NCBI GenBank assembly: GCA_947502405.1 | Contig: CANMZT010000018.1 | Span: 1-61,790, forward strand | DNA: 61,790 nt | Origin: an uncultured Algibacter sp. | GTDB lineage: Bacteria; Bacteroidota; Bacteroidia; Flavobacteriales; Flavobacteriaceae | Reading direction: 5' to 3' | Shown: piece by piece, positions 8,054 through 16,159 of the stretch | Position numbering within the stretch: position 1 is the stretch's first letter | How the letters are laid out: each line of letters opens with the position of its first letter | Translations under genes and position numbers: made by a program | The notes under the pieces: generated by a model | Told to the model about the DNA's origin: nothing | Seen by the model: the letters and a program-made list of their open reading frames with translations, nothing else | The model's database searches: none

Positions 8054-8572
8054 ATGCCAGTAAAAATTAGATTACAAAGACACGGTAAAAAAGGAAAACC
8101 TTATTACTGGATCGTAGCAGCGGATTCCCGCTCTAAAAGAGATGGTAAATACCTTGAAAAACTAGGTGCTTACAATCCAAACACCAATCCAGCAACTGTT
8201 GAATTAAACGTTGATGGTGCTGTACAATGGTTACAAAATGGTGCACAACCAACTGACACCGCAAGAACACTTTTATCTTACAAAGGTGCTATGTTAAAAA
8301 ATCATCTTGCAGGTGGTGTTAAAAAAGGTGCTTTAACTGAAGAACAAGCAGAAGCTAAATTTACTGCTTGGTTAGAAGAAAAAGAAGCTAAAATTCAAGC
8401 TAAAGCTGATGGTTTATCTGATGCTGAAGCAAAAGCTAAAGCTGATGCACTTGCTGCTGAAAAAGCGGTAAACGAAGCAAGAATAGCTGCAGCTGCTCCT
8501 GTTGTTGAAGAAGCTGAGGAAGCAACTGAAGATGCTGCTGAAGAAGTAAAAGCTTCTAACGAAGAGGAATAA
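8054..8572 (+). CDS. rpsP: Small-subunit ribosomal protein S16 with long acidic tail
   Basis: Residues 1 to about 80 are S16: [41 protein letters not shown], and [19 protein letters not shown]16 binds 16S rRNA in the body of the 30S subunit. Residues from about 100 to 172 form a low-complexity tail rich in Ala, Glu and Lys, with heptad-like charge ([14 protein letters not shown]) and an acidic end (ASNEEE). E. coli S16 is only 82 residues; tails of this kind are usual in Bacteroidota, and their function is unknown. The gene is followed by a terminator and then by rimM, the usual functional partner. Confidence 0.97.
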   Translation: MPVKIRLQRHGKKGKPYYWIVAADSRSKRDGKYLEKLGAYNPNTNPATVELNVDGAVQWLQNGAQPTDTARTLLSYKGAMLKNHLAGGVKKGALTEEQAEAKFTAWLEEKEAKIQAKADGLSDAEAKAKADALAAEKAVNEARIAAAAPVVEEAEEATEDAAEEVKASNEEE

Positions 8573-8595
8573 AAAAATTAATTTTTTATACTTTT

Positions 8596-8626
8596 AAACT
8601 CCGATAGAAATGTCGGAGTTTTTTAT
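8596..8626 (+). terminator. Intrinsic terminator after rpsP
   Basis: A 9-bp stem AAACTCCGA (8596-8604) / TCGGAGTTT (8613-8621) with an 8-nt loop is followed by a T-rich stretch. It would separate rpsP from rimM transcription at least in part. Confidence 0.8.
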
Positions 8627-8641
8627 TTAACTAAACTTATA

Positions 8642-8689
8642 AAAGTTTGGTTCAATAATTCCCATGAAGATGGGAATTTCACAAACTTT
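8642..8689. repeat. Two-tier hairpin between rpsP and rimM
   Basis: The outer stem AAAGTTTG (8642-8649) / CAAACTTT (8682-8689) encloses an inner 9-bp stem AATTCCCAT (8657-8665) / ATGGGAATT (8670-8678) with a GAAG loop. The structure lies just before another hairpin at 8708-8727. Confidence 0.6.
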
Positions 8690-8707
8690 AGAATTAAATT
8701 TAAAAAG

Positions 8708-8727
8708 ATTCCCGCCTTTGCGGGAAT
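8708..8727. repeat. REP-like palindrome (ATTCCCGC-CTTT-GCGGGAAT)
   Basis: ATTCCCGC at 8708-8715 pairs perfectly with GCGGGAAT at 8720-8727 around a 4-nt CTTT loop. The motif GATTCCCGC...GCGGGAATGAC is a palindrome seen dispersed in many bacterial genomes. It ends 15 nt before the rimM start. Confidence 0.6.
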
Positions 8728-8742
8728 GACTAAATATTTTCT

Positions 8743-9270
8743 ATGAAAAAAGAAGATTGTTTTTACCTAGGGAAAATTGTAAAAAAGTATAGTTTTAAAG
8801 GTGAGGTTTTGGCTAAATTAGATACCGATCAACCTGAGCTTTATGAAAACTTAGATGCCATTTTTTTAGAGCTGAGAAATAATCTTGTTCCGTTTTTCGT
8901 AGAACGTTCGCAATTGCATAAGTCTGAATTACTGCGTTTAAAGTTTGAAGATGTTGATACCGAAGCCGATGCTGATGCCATCATGAAAAGCGACCTATAT
9001 TTGCCTTTGGATTTATTACCGAAACTGGATGGCAATAAGTTTTACTTTCATGAAGTTATAGGATTTACTATTAAAGATAAAAACTTTGGAAACGTAGGGA
9101 TTATTAAAGCTGTTAACGATACCACAGCTCAAGCACTTTTTGAAATTGATAGAAACGGAACGGAAATTTTAATCCCTATGAATGATGAATTTATTATCAA
9201 AGTAGACAGAAAGCAGAAAACTATTCTGGTTGAAACCCCTGAAGGATTAATTAATTTATATATAGACTAA
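8743..9270 (+). CDS. rimM: Ribosome maturation factor RimM
   Basis: The 175-residue protein binds S19 in assembling 30S subunits and is needed for 16S rRNA processing. The N-terminal RimM barrel starts CFYLGKIVKKYSFKGEV. The C-terminal PRC barrel begins near residue 97 with FYFHEVIGFTIKDKNFGNVG and contains TAQALFEIDRNGTEILIPM, then EFIIKVDRKQKTILVETPEGLI. The length is normal. It lies downstream of rpsP, its usual companion, but a terminator and two hairpins intervene, so expression may be uncoupled. Its stop overlaps the stop of the convergent gene on the minus strand by 4 nt. Confidence 0.95.
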   Translation: MKKEDCFYLGKIVKKYSFKGEVLAKLDTDQPELYENLDAIFLELRNNLVPFFVERSQLHKSELLRLKFEDVDTEADADAIMKSDLYLPLDLLPKLDGNKFYFHEVIGFTIKDKNFGNVGIIKAVNDTTAQALFEIDRNGTEILIPMNDEFIIKVDRKQKTILVETPEGLINLYID

Positions 9271-9716
9271 TCCACAAAAGCCTCTCCTCTCTCAATTAAA
9301 CGAGAGGTATATTGAATAGTATCTCTTTGCTTTATTAATAACTTACAAAGCTTTAAAGGCAAATTCATCTCCATCAATAATTCATTGTATTTATCAATAC
9401 TAAATTGCTCTATTCTATAAACTTCATTCTGCAAGTTAAGTGCTTTATTAATTTTTAATGATTTTTTTAAACTTGACCTAATAAGCTTATTTCTTCTATT
9501 TAACATAATAGGCTCCTGTTCTTTATCTCCAAGCTTATTAACTTCTTTTAACAACAATTGACCAAACTGATTTCTAACTTGAATTTTGTCTTTAAAAAAA
9601 GGTTTAAACTCTTCAACAAGAATATCTTTTAGAATTTCCTTATAGGTTTTTTCAACCTCTTCATTCATTATAATCAATTCATTCAGCTTACTTAAGAAAT
9701 TATTAGAGCCTTTCAT
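9267..9716 (-). CDS. Divergent DUF2383-like helical protein
   Basis: This all-helical 149-residue protein has exactly the length of the DUF2383 protein at 6148-6597 and a similar helix pattern: an N-terminal LSKLNELIIMNEEVEKTYKEIL, QVRNQFGQLLLKEV in the place of the ERSEFAKELRTEI segment, and a terminal KQRDTIQYTSRLIERGE resembling RHRNAIQSAINTEKVQ. The family link is inferred from this by-eye alignment. The acidic central residues of the paralogue are weakly kept and the protein is unusually rich in Lys. Function is unknown. It converges on rimM with overlapping stop codons and has its own upstream AT-rich promoter region. Confidence 0.6.
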   Translation of the reverse strand: MKGSNNFLSKLNELIIMNEEVEKTYKEILKDILVEEFKPFFKDKIQVRNQFGQLLLKEVNKLGDKEQEPIMLNRRNKLIRSSLKKSLKINKALNLQNEVYRIEQFSIDKYNELLMEMNLPLKLCKLLIKQRDTIQYTSRLIERGEAFVD

Positions 9717-9859
9717 TTATAATGTAAAATTTACTTTTATTATTACTACACGATAAATTTAATTTTAATTAATTTTTTTTGGCAATTAATTCAACATAGT
9801 TTTACACTATTTATTAACTACTTTTTTATTGATTACTTAATTTACTCTAAAACAACACC

Positions 9860-10576
9860 ATGCCTTCTAAACCATTCGCTTTTAAATATTTCAAAATATC
9901 TCAAGATAAATGCGCCATGAAAATTGGAACAGACGGTGTGCTTTTAGGCGCTTGGTCTTCATTAAAAAAGAATCCATTTTCCATTTTAGATATTGGTGCT
10001 GGCACAGGCATATTATCATTAATGTTAGCGCAAAGAAGTGAAGCCGAACTTATAGATGCTATTGAAATTGATGCCAATACTTATGAGCAATGTGTAGAGA
10101 ATTTTGAGCAATCTCCTTGGGGAGACCGTTTGTTCTGCTATCATGCGTCTTTGGAAGAATTTACAGAAGAAATTGAAGATAAATATGATTTAATCATTTG
10201 TAATCCACCATTTTATTCAGAAGATTTTAAAACTGATAATAAGCAACGTGATTTAGCAAGATTTCAAGATGCAATGCCGTTTGAACATTTATTGAAAAGC
10301 GTTTCACAATTATTATCTCCTTTAGGCTCTTTTAACGTTGTTATTCCTTTTAAAGAGGAAGCTTATTTTACAGAATTAGCTTCCTCTTTAAATTTATTTC
10401 CGAATAGAACACTACATATTAAGGGTAATCCTGATGCTTTAATAAAAAGAAGTTTAATAGAATTCTCTTTTCAAAATACAGATAGTGAAACTTCTGAATT
10501 GATTATTGAAAGACAAAGGCACGAATACACAGAAGACTATATTAATTTGACTAAAGATTTTTATTTAAAAATGTGA
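9860..10576 (+). CDS. trmN6: tRNA1(Val) (adenine37-N6)-methyltransferase
   Basis: This 238-residue class I SAM methyltransferase has the AdoMet motif DIGAGTGILSLMLAQR near residue 43, an acidic DAIEIDANTYEQC loop near 72, and the N6-adenine motif NPPFY at residues 114-118. The opening KPFAFKYFKISQDKCAMKIGTDGVLLG is diagnostic of the TrmN6/YfiC family, which methylates A37 of tRNA1(Val). The length is normal. It is transcribed divergently from the DUF2383-like gene. Confusion with RsmC-like or PrmC-like enzymes is unlikely given the N-terminus. Confidence 0.9.
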   Translation: MPSKPFAFKYFKISQDKCAMKIGTDGVLLGAWSSLKKNPFSILDIGAGTGILSLMLAQRSEAELIDAIEIDANTYEQCVENFEQSPWGDRLFCYHASLEEFTEEIEDKYDLIICNPPFYSEDFKTDNKQRDLARFQDAMPFEHLLKSVSQLLSPLGSFNVVIPFKEEAYFTELASSLNLFPNRTLHIKGNPDALIKRSLIEFSFQNTDSETSELIIERQRHEYTEDYINLTKDFYLKM

Positions 10577-10685
10577 TTTAATTAATAAAGATTATTTAAA
10601 TTTGATTAAAAATATTGATAATTTGATAACAAAAACATCATTTCACTAATTATCTTTCTTTAATTCCTTTTTAAATTCAGTCTTT

Positions 10686-11864
10686 ATGCGACCAGATCTT
10701 TTTGAAGCACCAGATTATTACAACCTTGATGAATTACTTACTGATGAACACAAACTAGTTAGAGATGCTGCACGAGAATGGGTAAAACGAGATGTTTCTC
10801 CAATCATTGAGGAGTATGCTCAAAAAGCAGAATTTCCAAAACAAATTATTGGTGGTTTAGCTGAAATTGGAGCTTTTGGACCTTACATTCCTATGGAATA
10901 TGGTGGTGCTGGACTAGACCAAATAAGTTATGGTTTAATAATGCAAGAAATTGAGCGTGGCGATTCTGGAGTACGCTCAACTGCTTCGGTACAATCCTCT
11001 TTAGTGATGTATCCTATTTGGAAATACGGTAATGAGGAGCAACGGAACAAATACTTACCTAAACTAGCAAGTGGCGAATGGATGGGGTGTTTTGGTTTAA
11101 CTGAACCAGACCATGGGAGTAACCCAGGGGGCATGACAACAAATTTTAAAGATATGGGCGACCATTATCTTTTAAATGGTGCTAAAATGTGGATTAGTAA
11201 TGCGCCTTTTGCGGAAGTAGCTGTAGTTTGGGCTAAAAACGAAGAAGGTAGAATACACGGCATTATTGTTGAGCGCGGTATGGAGGGTTTTACTACTCCA
11301 GAAACACATAGTAAATGGTCTTTAAGAGCATCAGCAACTGGCGAATTAATCTTTGATAATGTAAAAGTACCCAAGGAGAATCTATTACCCAATAAATCTG
11401 GGCTTGGAGCTCCTCTTGGATGTCTGGATTCAGCGCGTTACGGTATTGCTTGGGGTGCTATTGGCGCAGCAATGGATTGTTATGATACCGCATTAAGATA
11501 TAGCAAAGAGCGAATGCAATTTGGCAAACCTATTGGTCAGTTTCAATTACAACAAAAGAAACTTGCCGAAATGATTACAGAAATTACCAAAGCACAACTT
11601 TTAGCTTGGAGACTAGGTGTTATGCGAGAAAACGGTACTGCTACTTCAGCACAAATCTCTATGGCAAAACGTAACAATGTAGATATGGCTATTAATATTG
11701 CCCGAGAAGCTAGACAAATGTTAGGTGGAATGGGAATTACTGGGGAATATTCGATTATGCGTCATTCCATGAATCTTGAAAGTGTGATTACTTATGAAGG
11801 CACTCACGACATTCATTTGCTGATTACAGGATTAGATATTACCGGACTCAATGCCTTTAAATAA
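10686..11864 (+). CDS. gcdH: Glutaryl-CoA dehydrogenase (acyl-CoA dehydrogenase family)
   Basis: This 392-residue flavoprotein would convert glutaryl-CoA to crotonyl-CoA in lysine and tryptophan breakdown. Seen in sequence: an N-terminal helical domain; the FAD/substrate loop CFGLTEPDHGSNPGGM near residue 138, with the FGLTEPDxGS form typical of GCDH; WISNAPFAEVAVVWAK near 170; and the C-terminal YEGTHDIHLLITGLDITG near 369, whose Glu is the catalytic base in this family. Human GCDH carries nearly the same YEGTHDIH-LI-G-ITG block. The gene stands alone, 122 nt before the start of the large candidate PEPCK gene. A saccharopine dehydrogenase, another lysine-breakdown enzyme, lies at 40.4 kb. 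Confidence 0.9.
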   Translation: MRPDLFEAPDYYNLDELLTDEHKLVRDAAREWVKRDVSPIIEEYAQKAEFPKQIIGGLAEIGAFGPYIPMEYGGAGLDQISYGLIMQEIERGDSGVRSTASVQSSLVMYPIWKYGNEEQRNKYLPKLASGEWMGCFGLTEPDHGSNPGGMTTNFKDMGDHYLLNGAKMWISNAPFAEVAVVWAKNEEGRIHGIIVERGMEGFTTPETHSKWSLRASATGELIFDNVKVPKENLLPNKSGLGAPLGCLDSARYGIAWGAIGAAMDCYDTALRYSKERMQFGKPIGQFQLQQKKLAEMITEITKAQLLAWRLGVMRENGTATSAQISMAKRNNVDMAINIAREARQMLGGMGITGEYSIMRHSMNLESVITYEGTHDIHLLITGLDITGLNAFK

Positions 11865-11950
11865 ATATCATAAATCAGCAATTTAAGACTGGATATTTTA
11901 CTACATCGTTATCGTAGAAATATACTGATAACATGACTTTTGACATGTTT

Positions 11951-11976
11951 TTTGCAAAGTTCTTATTATAGTTTTG
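11951..11976 (+). promoter_or_regulatory. Promoter candidate of the large PEPCK-like gene
   Basis: TAGTTTTG at 11969-11976 fits TAnnTTTG, with a TTTG at 11951-11954. The 14-nt spacing is shorter than the usual 17-23. Transcription from here would start near 11983. That rules out the TTG at 11974 as a start codon and favours the ATG at 12001. Confidence 0.5.
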
Positions 11977-12000
11977 TTTAAGAAATTTAAGCGAAACGTC

Positions 12001-15000
12001 ATGAAAGAATCAAGAAGAGACATTATTCAGTTTATTAACTTGCAATTAGCATCAATTGGGCAACCTATATTTAAGGACAAAGTAGATAGTAAGGAAAAGT
12101 TTTGCGATCCTGAATTCGAAAAAACAACACGTCCATTAATAATGAGTCTTAGAGAAAAATCAAGACTTTTAGCAGACCACTTAGCTCCTGCCGATTCAAG
12201 AATTCAAAATTTTATAGACGACTATTTAAAAGATGTATCTGTTGACACATCCTATAAACTACCAAATAACACATTAATACTTTCCAAAAAAGGACAAGCA
12301 AGAGAAGCCAGTTTACCACCAGATGGTAACTCTTTTGAAAGTGATTTAGTAAATTCAAAACGACTAAAACAAGGGATTTTAAACAATCCGTTGCACGACA
12401 AAAGAACAACCAAAGGCACCTTTCATATAGTTGAAGGACCACTTCCGGTGCCTTTAGACAAAAAAGAAGTTCCTAGAGTGGTTTTAGCTCATTTTTTAAA
12501 TGCAGCTTTCAAACCTTCAGACGAATTAAACACATTACCATTTACTTCAAATCAAGACGATAAGGCTAAAACTATGGTTTCTATGCTTTTAAGACCCGTA
12601 GTTTGTCCAGAGGTAAAAGGTATTATTAGCGAAAAACGATTAGAAGTTCGCTTCTTTGCTCCTGGTTCTTTGGTGAGTAACCTAGACTTTGTTGAAAATA
12701 TTTTTGGCAATGCGGGCAATCCTAATTTAGCACATAATGATGCTGCCTTAGACCCAGAGCATTGGACAGGACACACAGGATGTATTATTCTTGCTCCACA
12801 ACTATTAAAGTTAAAAAAGAAAGATGTTGGGCTTCCACATTTTGATGATGCTACAGACCGCCAGAAAAAAGATGGCATGTGTTGGATAGAGGAAAACGAA
12901 CTATATAATGATGGCGGCGCTTTTAAAATTACATGTAGAGATGAAAGTGGTGTTGTAGTTACTTTGATAGCTGATAACTATTACGGTTATTCCAAAAAAG
13001 AAATTAAAACTCAAATTAGTTATTCTGCTAATTTATACGGGGTTTTAGAGGAAGAGCATGCTGGTGGTGCAATAGCTTACGCTAGACGTGTTATGGGAGA
13101 TACTGTAAATTGTAATGATTACAATCAATATTATGGATTAGACCATACGTTTGAAGATGTAAAAAACTTATTAAAGGATCGTATTGAGGTTAAACCAGAA
13201 AACTATGCGATAGACAAGAAATACCCAAATATAGTTTATATACCAGAATCGTCTTATTTCAATACCAACACCAATAACATCAGTTGGAACTACAAAGGCA
13301 AAGAACAGCAATTAAAGTTATCGCCTTTTAAAACATATATTCACCCTTCAGGTAATAAACTTAGATTAGAAAAGCACAAATCCATCGATTTATGGCGTAT
13401 TGTTGAAACCTATCCTGAAGGTGTATTTTGTCATAAACCCTGCACGGTATCTGGTGGTGGTAAATCTGAGATTTCTAAATCTATGCAGAATGCCATTACC
13501 TACGCTAGGTTTAACATTCATAATATAGAAGAAGATTTCAAAAGAGCTGATGAAATCATTGAGTTTGATTACTCAACAAGATGGAAAGTAAAAGACCCTA
13601 ACAGACCAAAATCAAGATCATTTTTGAGTGAAAAAAGAACTTTGGGTTCTGTTGTAAAACTGTTAACACCTTCAGAAGAAAACTCAGATGAGTTTAATGC
13701 GTGGTTAGAAAACATTCCAGTACATATACGCTCGCTAGTTTTATTTGTTAAACGATTGTTCAGACAAGCCCATGGCGGCAACCTTAACTGGAAAGACTTA
13801 ATGTCTGTAGATATAATTAATGGTGTTGCAGGCACTTCTTTAATCTATAATAACAACCCTGTTGTAGGTAGTTATGTTCGTATTGGGTTTAATCAACAAG
13901 GCAACTGGATGTTGAACAAATTACGTTCTGATTTTTCAGCTAGTGAAAAAATTCAAACAGAAGATGATATTTCAGCGTCTATAACCATCCCGAGAAACCA
14001 GTTTAAAGATTTAAACCCTGAATACACCAATAAAAGTGTTAAGGTATTAACAAACTGTGAGGCGCATTTATTCCAAAGACCAGATGAAGCTATAGTAAGA
14101 GGTTATGATAAGGGTGCTGAATTAGATATTATTTCTGATGGTAGATTTTTAACTAACTATGAGATGCTTACTAAAAAGGATGCTATAGAAATATATGAAG
14201 ACACTATAAATTATGATAAGTATACGCAACCCGTTCAAGATTTCATAAAAGAGATTATTGATAGTAATGAGGAAGATATTCAGTTTGTATTACCATCTCA
14301 CCCAAGAATTATTGAAGATGGTTTACCAACTAAAAACCCACGTTATCTAGAGCCAAATAGGTTTTATAATGAAACTGAAGCATCTTATATATCAGATATG
14401 GGTGTGCGTTTAAAACGAAAAATTAAATTAGAAGACCCCGTAATACATACCGTTAATGCTGTTTTACCTGGTAGAAGAAATAATCCAGTTGATAGAGAGG
14501 CAGGTATTAGACCATTGGCAGTATACAACCCTATACATTATCAGGAAACTCCTGAATTGTTTATGGATTTTATTTGTAGTTTAACAGGTAAATCGCCATC
14601 AACTACAGGAGCAGGATCTGAAGGCGCGTTAACTAAAGCACCGTTTAATATGCTAACGCCAACAACCGATTTAAACAATGCTTTATTATCGCATATACTA
14701 ACAGAATCTAACGGGTTTAGTACAGCTGCAGGTTATGTTGGCGCAGAGAACAAAATAGACCATGATGTAAGTTTATTAATACCAGAAATTTGGGCGAGAA
14801 TGGCTCCAGAAGATAGAGACCCAAATAACTTAATTGAAAATGGCTCTTTAGAGAAACTTGAAGATTTTGAGTATGAAGGTAAAAAAGTATTAGCAAGTAG
14901 ATTGGGTTATAGAATTACTAAAACTTTTGCTCTACTTTGTTTAAACAGAATTTTTGATGAACCTACAGCAGTATTTAATAAAAGAATGCTAAAACCAGAA

Positions 15001-15459
15001 CTTCAAGGTATGGAAGATTACGTTGATGGCATCAATAATATTGTTGAAGCACAACAAAAAGTAGCTTTAAATTATTTTGAAGATGGCAGTGTAGAAGCCG
15101 CTATTCCACCTTTAAAAATCTTATTGCATATTATGGCATATGGTGAATATGAAGGTAAAGATATCAGCAATCCAGAGTTACGTAAATATTTTGATAGAGA
15201 TTATGTTTTAAATAGTGAATGGTACAAAGAACGTTTGAAATTAAAACAACAAAAAGATGTTCGTTTCTATGAAGCACAAGTAAACTATTTAGAAAGTTTC
15301 ATTAACAATCCTGACAACAAAACTCTTGTTACTGAAATGAATATTACTGACCGATTAAAATCTGTAAAAGCACTGCATGAAAAGGTTAAATCTGATAACT
15401 ATCTAGATAGTTTAGTTGGAACAATTGGAGCAGACCCGCTATATAAAAAAGTTAGTTAA
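12001..15459 (+). CDS. Large protein, candidate pyrophosphate-type PEP carboxykinase
   Basis: The protein has 1152 residues with no signal peptide or membrane segment. Its size and several blocks recall the PPi-dependent PEP carboxykinases (EC 4.1.1.38, about 1100-1170 residues) of Propionibacterium and Entamoeba, which interconvert oxaloacetate plus PPi with PEP, CO2 and phosphate. The blocks are HTGCIILAP near residue 257, LIADNYYGYSKKEIKTQIS near 320, EEEHAGGAIAYARRVMG near 343, a P-loop-like SGGGKSEISKS near 483, and the C-terminal LVGTIGADPLYKK. This family reading comes from memory of the blocks, not from a search, so it is moderate. An ATP-type PEPCK is also present in the window. The ATG at 12001 is preferred to a TTG 27 nt upstream, which overlaps the promoter box. 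A strong terminator follows. Confidence 0.6.
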   Translation: MKESRRDIIQFINLQLASIGQPIFKDKVDSKEKFCDPEFEKTTRPLIMSLREKSRLLADHLAPADSRIQNFIDDYLKDVSVDTSYKLPNNTLILSKKGQAREASLPPDGNSFESDLVNSKRLKQGILNNPLHDKRTTKGTFHIVEGPLPVPLDKKEVPRVVLAHFLNAAFKPSDELNTLPFTSNQDDKAKTMVSMLLRPVVCPEVKGIISEKRLEVRFFAPGSLVSNLDFVENIFGNAGNPNLAHNDAALDPEHWTGHTGCIILAPQLLKLKKKDVGLPHFDDATDRQKKDGMCWIEENELYNDGGAFKITCRDESGVVVTLIADNYYGYSKKEIKTQISYSANLYGVLEEEHAGGAIAYARRVMGDTVNCNDYNQYYGLDHTFEDVKNLLKDRIEVKPENYAIDKKYPNIVYIPESSYFNTNTNNISWNYKGKEQQLKLSPFKTYIHPSGNKLRLEKHKSIDLWRIVETYPEGVFCHKPCTVSGGGKSEISKSMQNAITYARFNIHNIEEDFKRADEIIEFDYSTRWKVKDPNRPKSRSFLSEKRTLGSVVKLLTPSEENSDEFNAWLENIPVHIRSLVLFVKRLFRQAHGGNLNWKDLMSVDIINGVAGTSLIYNNNPVVGSYVRIGFNQQGNWMLNKLRSDFSASEKIQTEDDISASITIPRNQFKDLNPEYTNKSVKVLTNCEAHLFQRPDEAIVRGYDKGAELDIISDGRFLTNYEMLTKKDAIEIYEDTINYDKYTQPVQDFIKEIIDSNEEDIQFVLPSHPRIIEDGLPTKNPRYLEPNRFYNETEASYISDMGVRLKRKIKLEDPVIHTVNAVLPGRRNNPVDREAGIRPLAVYNPIHYQETPELFMDFICSLTGKSPSTTGAGSEGALTKAPFNMLTPTTDLNNALLSHILTESNGFSTAAGYVGAENKIDHDVSLLIPEIWARMAPEDRDPNNLIENGSLEKLEDFEYEGKKVLASRLGYRITKTFALLCLNRIFDEPTAVFNKRMLKPELQGMEDYVDGINNIVEAQQKVALNYFEDGSVEAAIPPLKILLHIMAYGEYEGKDISNPELRKYFDRDYVLNSEWYKERLKLKQQKDVRFYEAQVNYLESFINNPDNKTLVTEMNITDRLKSVKALHEKVKSDNYLDSLVGTIGADPLYKKVS

Positions 15460-15487
15460 TTTAGTTGTATTTAGTTATTAATTAGTG

Positions 15488-15521
15488 AAAAAATCCGAGT
15501 TAATTAACTCGGATTTTTTTT
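15488..15521 (+). terminator. Intrinsic terminator after the large PEPCK-like gene
   Basis: A perfect 26-nt palindrome at 15491-15516 (arm AAATCCGAGTTAA) is followed by a T run to 15521. The T run also supplies the TTTG of the next promoter. Confidence 0.88.
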
Positions 15522-15549
15522 GTAACCATAAATTCAAACTATATATTTG
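15519..15549 (+). promoter_or_regulatory. Bacteroidota promoter, TTTG-N19-TATATTTG
   Basis: TTTG at 15519-15522 and TATATTTG at 15542-15549 are separated by exactly 19 nt. This is the best match to the Bacteroidota -33/-7 consensus in the window. Transcription would begin near 15556. Confidence 0.7.
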
Positions 15550-15564
15550 CCAAAAATTGAACTT

Positions 15565-15936
15565 TTGCAAAAATCAACTGCAATACTTTTTGTTTTATTA
15601 TACATGCTTGCTATGTTAAGACCTGTTCAACCTTATGTTGAATATATCTTAAATCAAGATTATATTGCTGAGTTTTTATGTATTAATAAAGACAAACCTG
15701 AGCTTCAATGTAATGGTAAATGTCATTTAGTTAAAGAAATTGAAAAGCAACAAAAGAATGACGCTAATGCTTTGGCAATTTCTATAGAAAACTACCCTAT
15801 TGGTTTTGTAAATATTTTAAAAGTTAAAGCCTTAAATAGTTTTACATCTCTAAAAAAACATACAAGTACCCCTTACCAAAAATTATATAGTTTCAACTAC
15901 AACTATAGTGCGTTTCAGCCACCCGATTTAGTTTAA
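15565..15936 (+). CDS. Small membrane protein with Cys pairs, unknown function
   Basis: The protein has about 123 residues. A hydrophobic segment (TAILFVLLYMLAMLRPV) precedes YVEYILNQDYIAEFLCINKDKPELQC and NGKCHLVKEIEK, giving three cysteines plus a histidine in the pattern C-x11-C-x3-C-x-H. Similar short proteins occur in Bacteroidota near metal transport genes, but the function is unknown. The Cys/His pattern and the following His-rich outer-membrane protein suggest metal, perhaps copper, handling; this is inference. Start choice: the upstream TTG at 15547 lies inside the -7 box, so the TTG at 15565 is preferred. An ATG at 15604 would delete the membrane segment. Confidence 0.6.
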   Translation: MQKSTAILFVLLYMLAMLRPVQPYVEYILNQDYIAEFLCINKDKPELQCNGKCHLVKEIEKQQKNDANALAISIENYPIGFVNILKVKALNSFTSLKKHTSTPYQKLYSFNYNYSAFQPPDLV

Positions 15937-15968
15937 TTTTATTGCTGCTTTTGATGTATTACGCCTTT

Positions 15969-16125
15969 GCGTTAGCGATAGAAGCGGCATCCTTTATGCG
16001 AGCATTACTGAACGGAAGTTTTAATACTAAAACGAATAGTTCTTTAAAAAACTAGACACCGAAACTAGTGCGAGACTGCCTCGCAGAAAGATATAGCGGA
16101 TAGCGCGACCCTTGTGGTAACGCCC
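15969..16125 (+). repeat. Dispersed GCGTTA/TAACGC element, copy R1 (157 nt)
   Basis: The 5' box GCGTTAGCGATAGAAGCGG and the 3' box (ATATAGCGGATAGCGCGACC, then CTTGTGGTAACGCCC) flank a variable interior. The interior contains a GCGAG/CTCGC hairpin and CTAG repeats. The ends pair (GCGTTA with TAACGC). It fills the spacer between the small Cys protein and the His-rich outer-membrane gene and ends 34 nt before the latter's start. Confidence 0.8.
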
Positions 16126-16159
16126 AAAAAATTCTCATATAATTAATTTAAAATAAACG

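Noticed and set aside
15969-16125. rRNA or tRNA fragment
   Set aside because: The GTAACGCCC-like end recalls rRNA text, but no tRNA cloverleaf, anticodon arm or CCA pattern fits, and the box recurs five times with paired ends.
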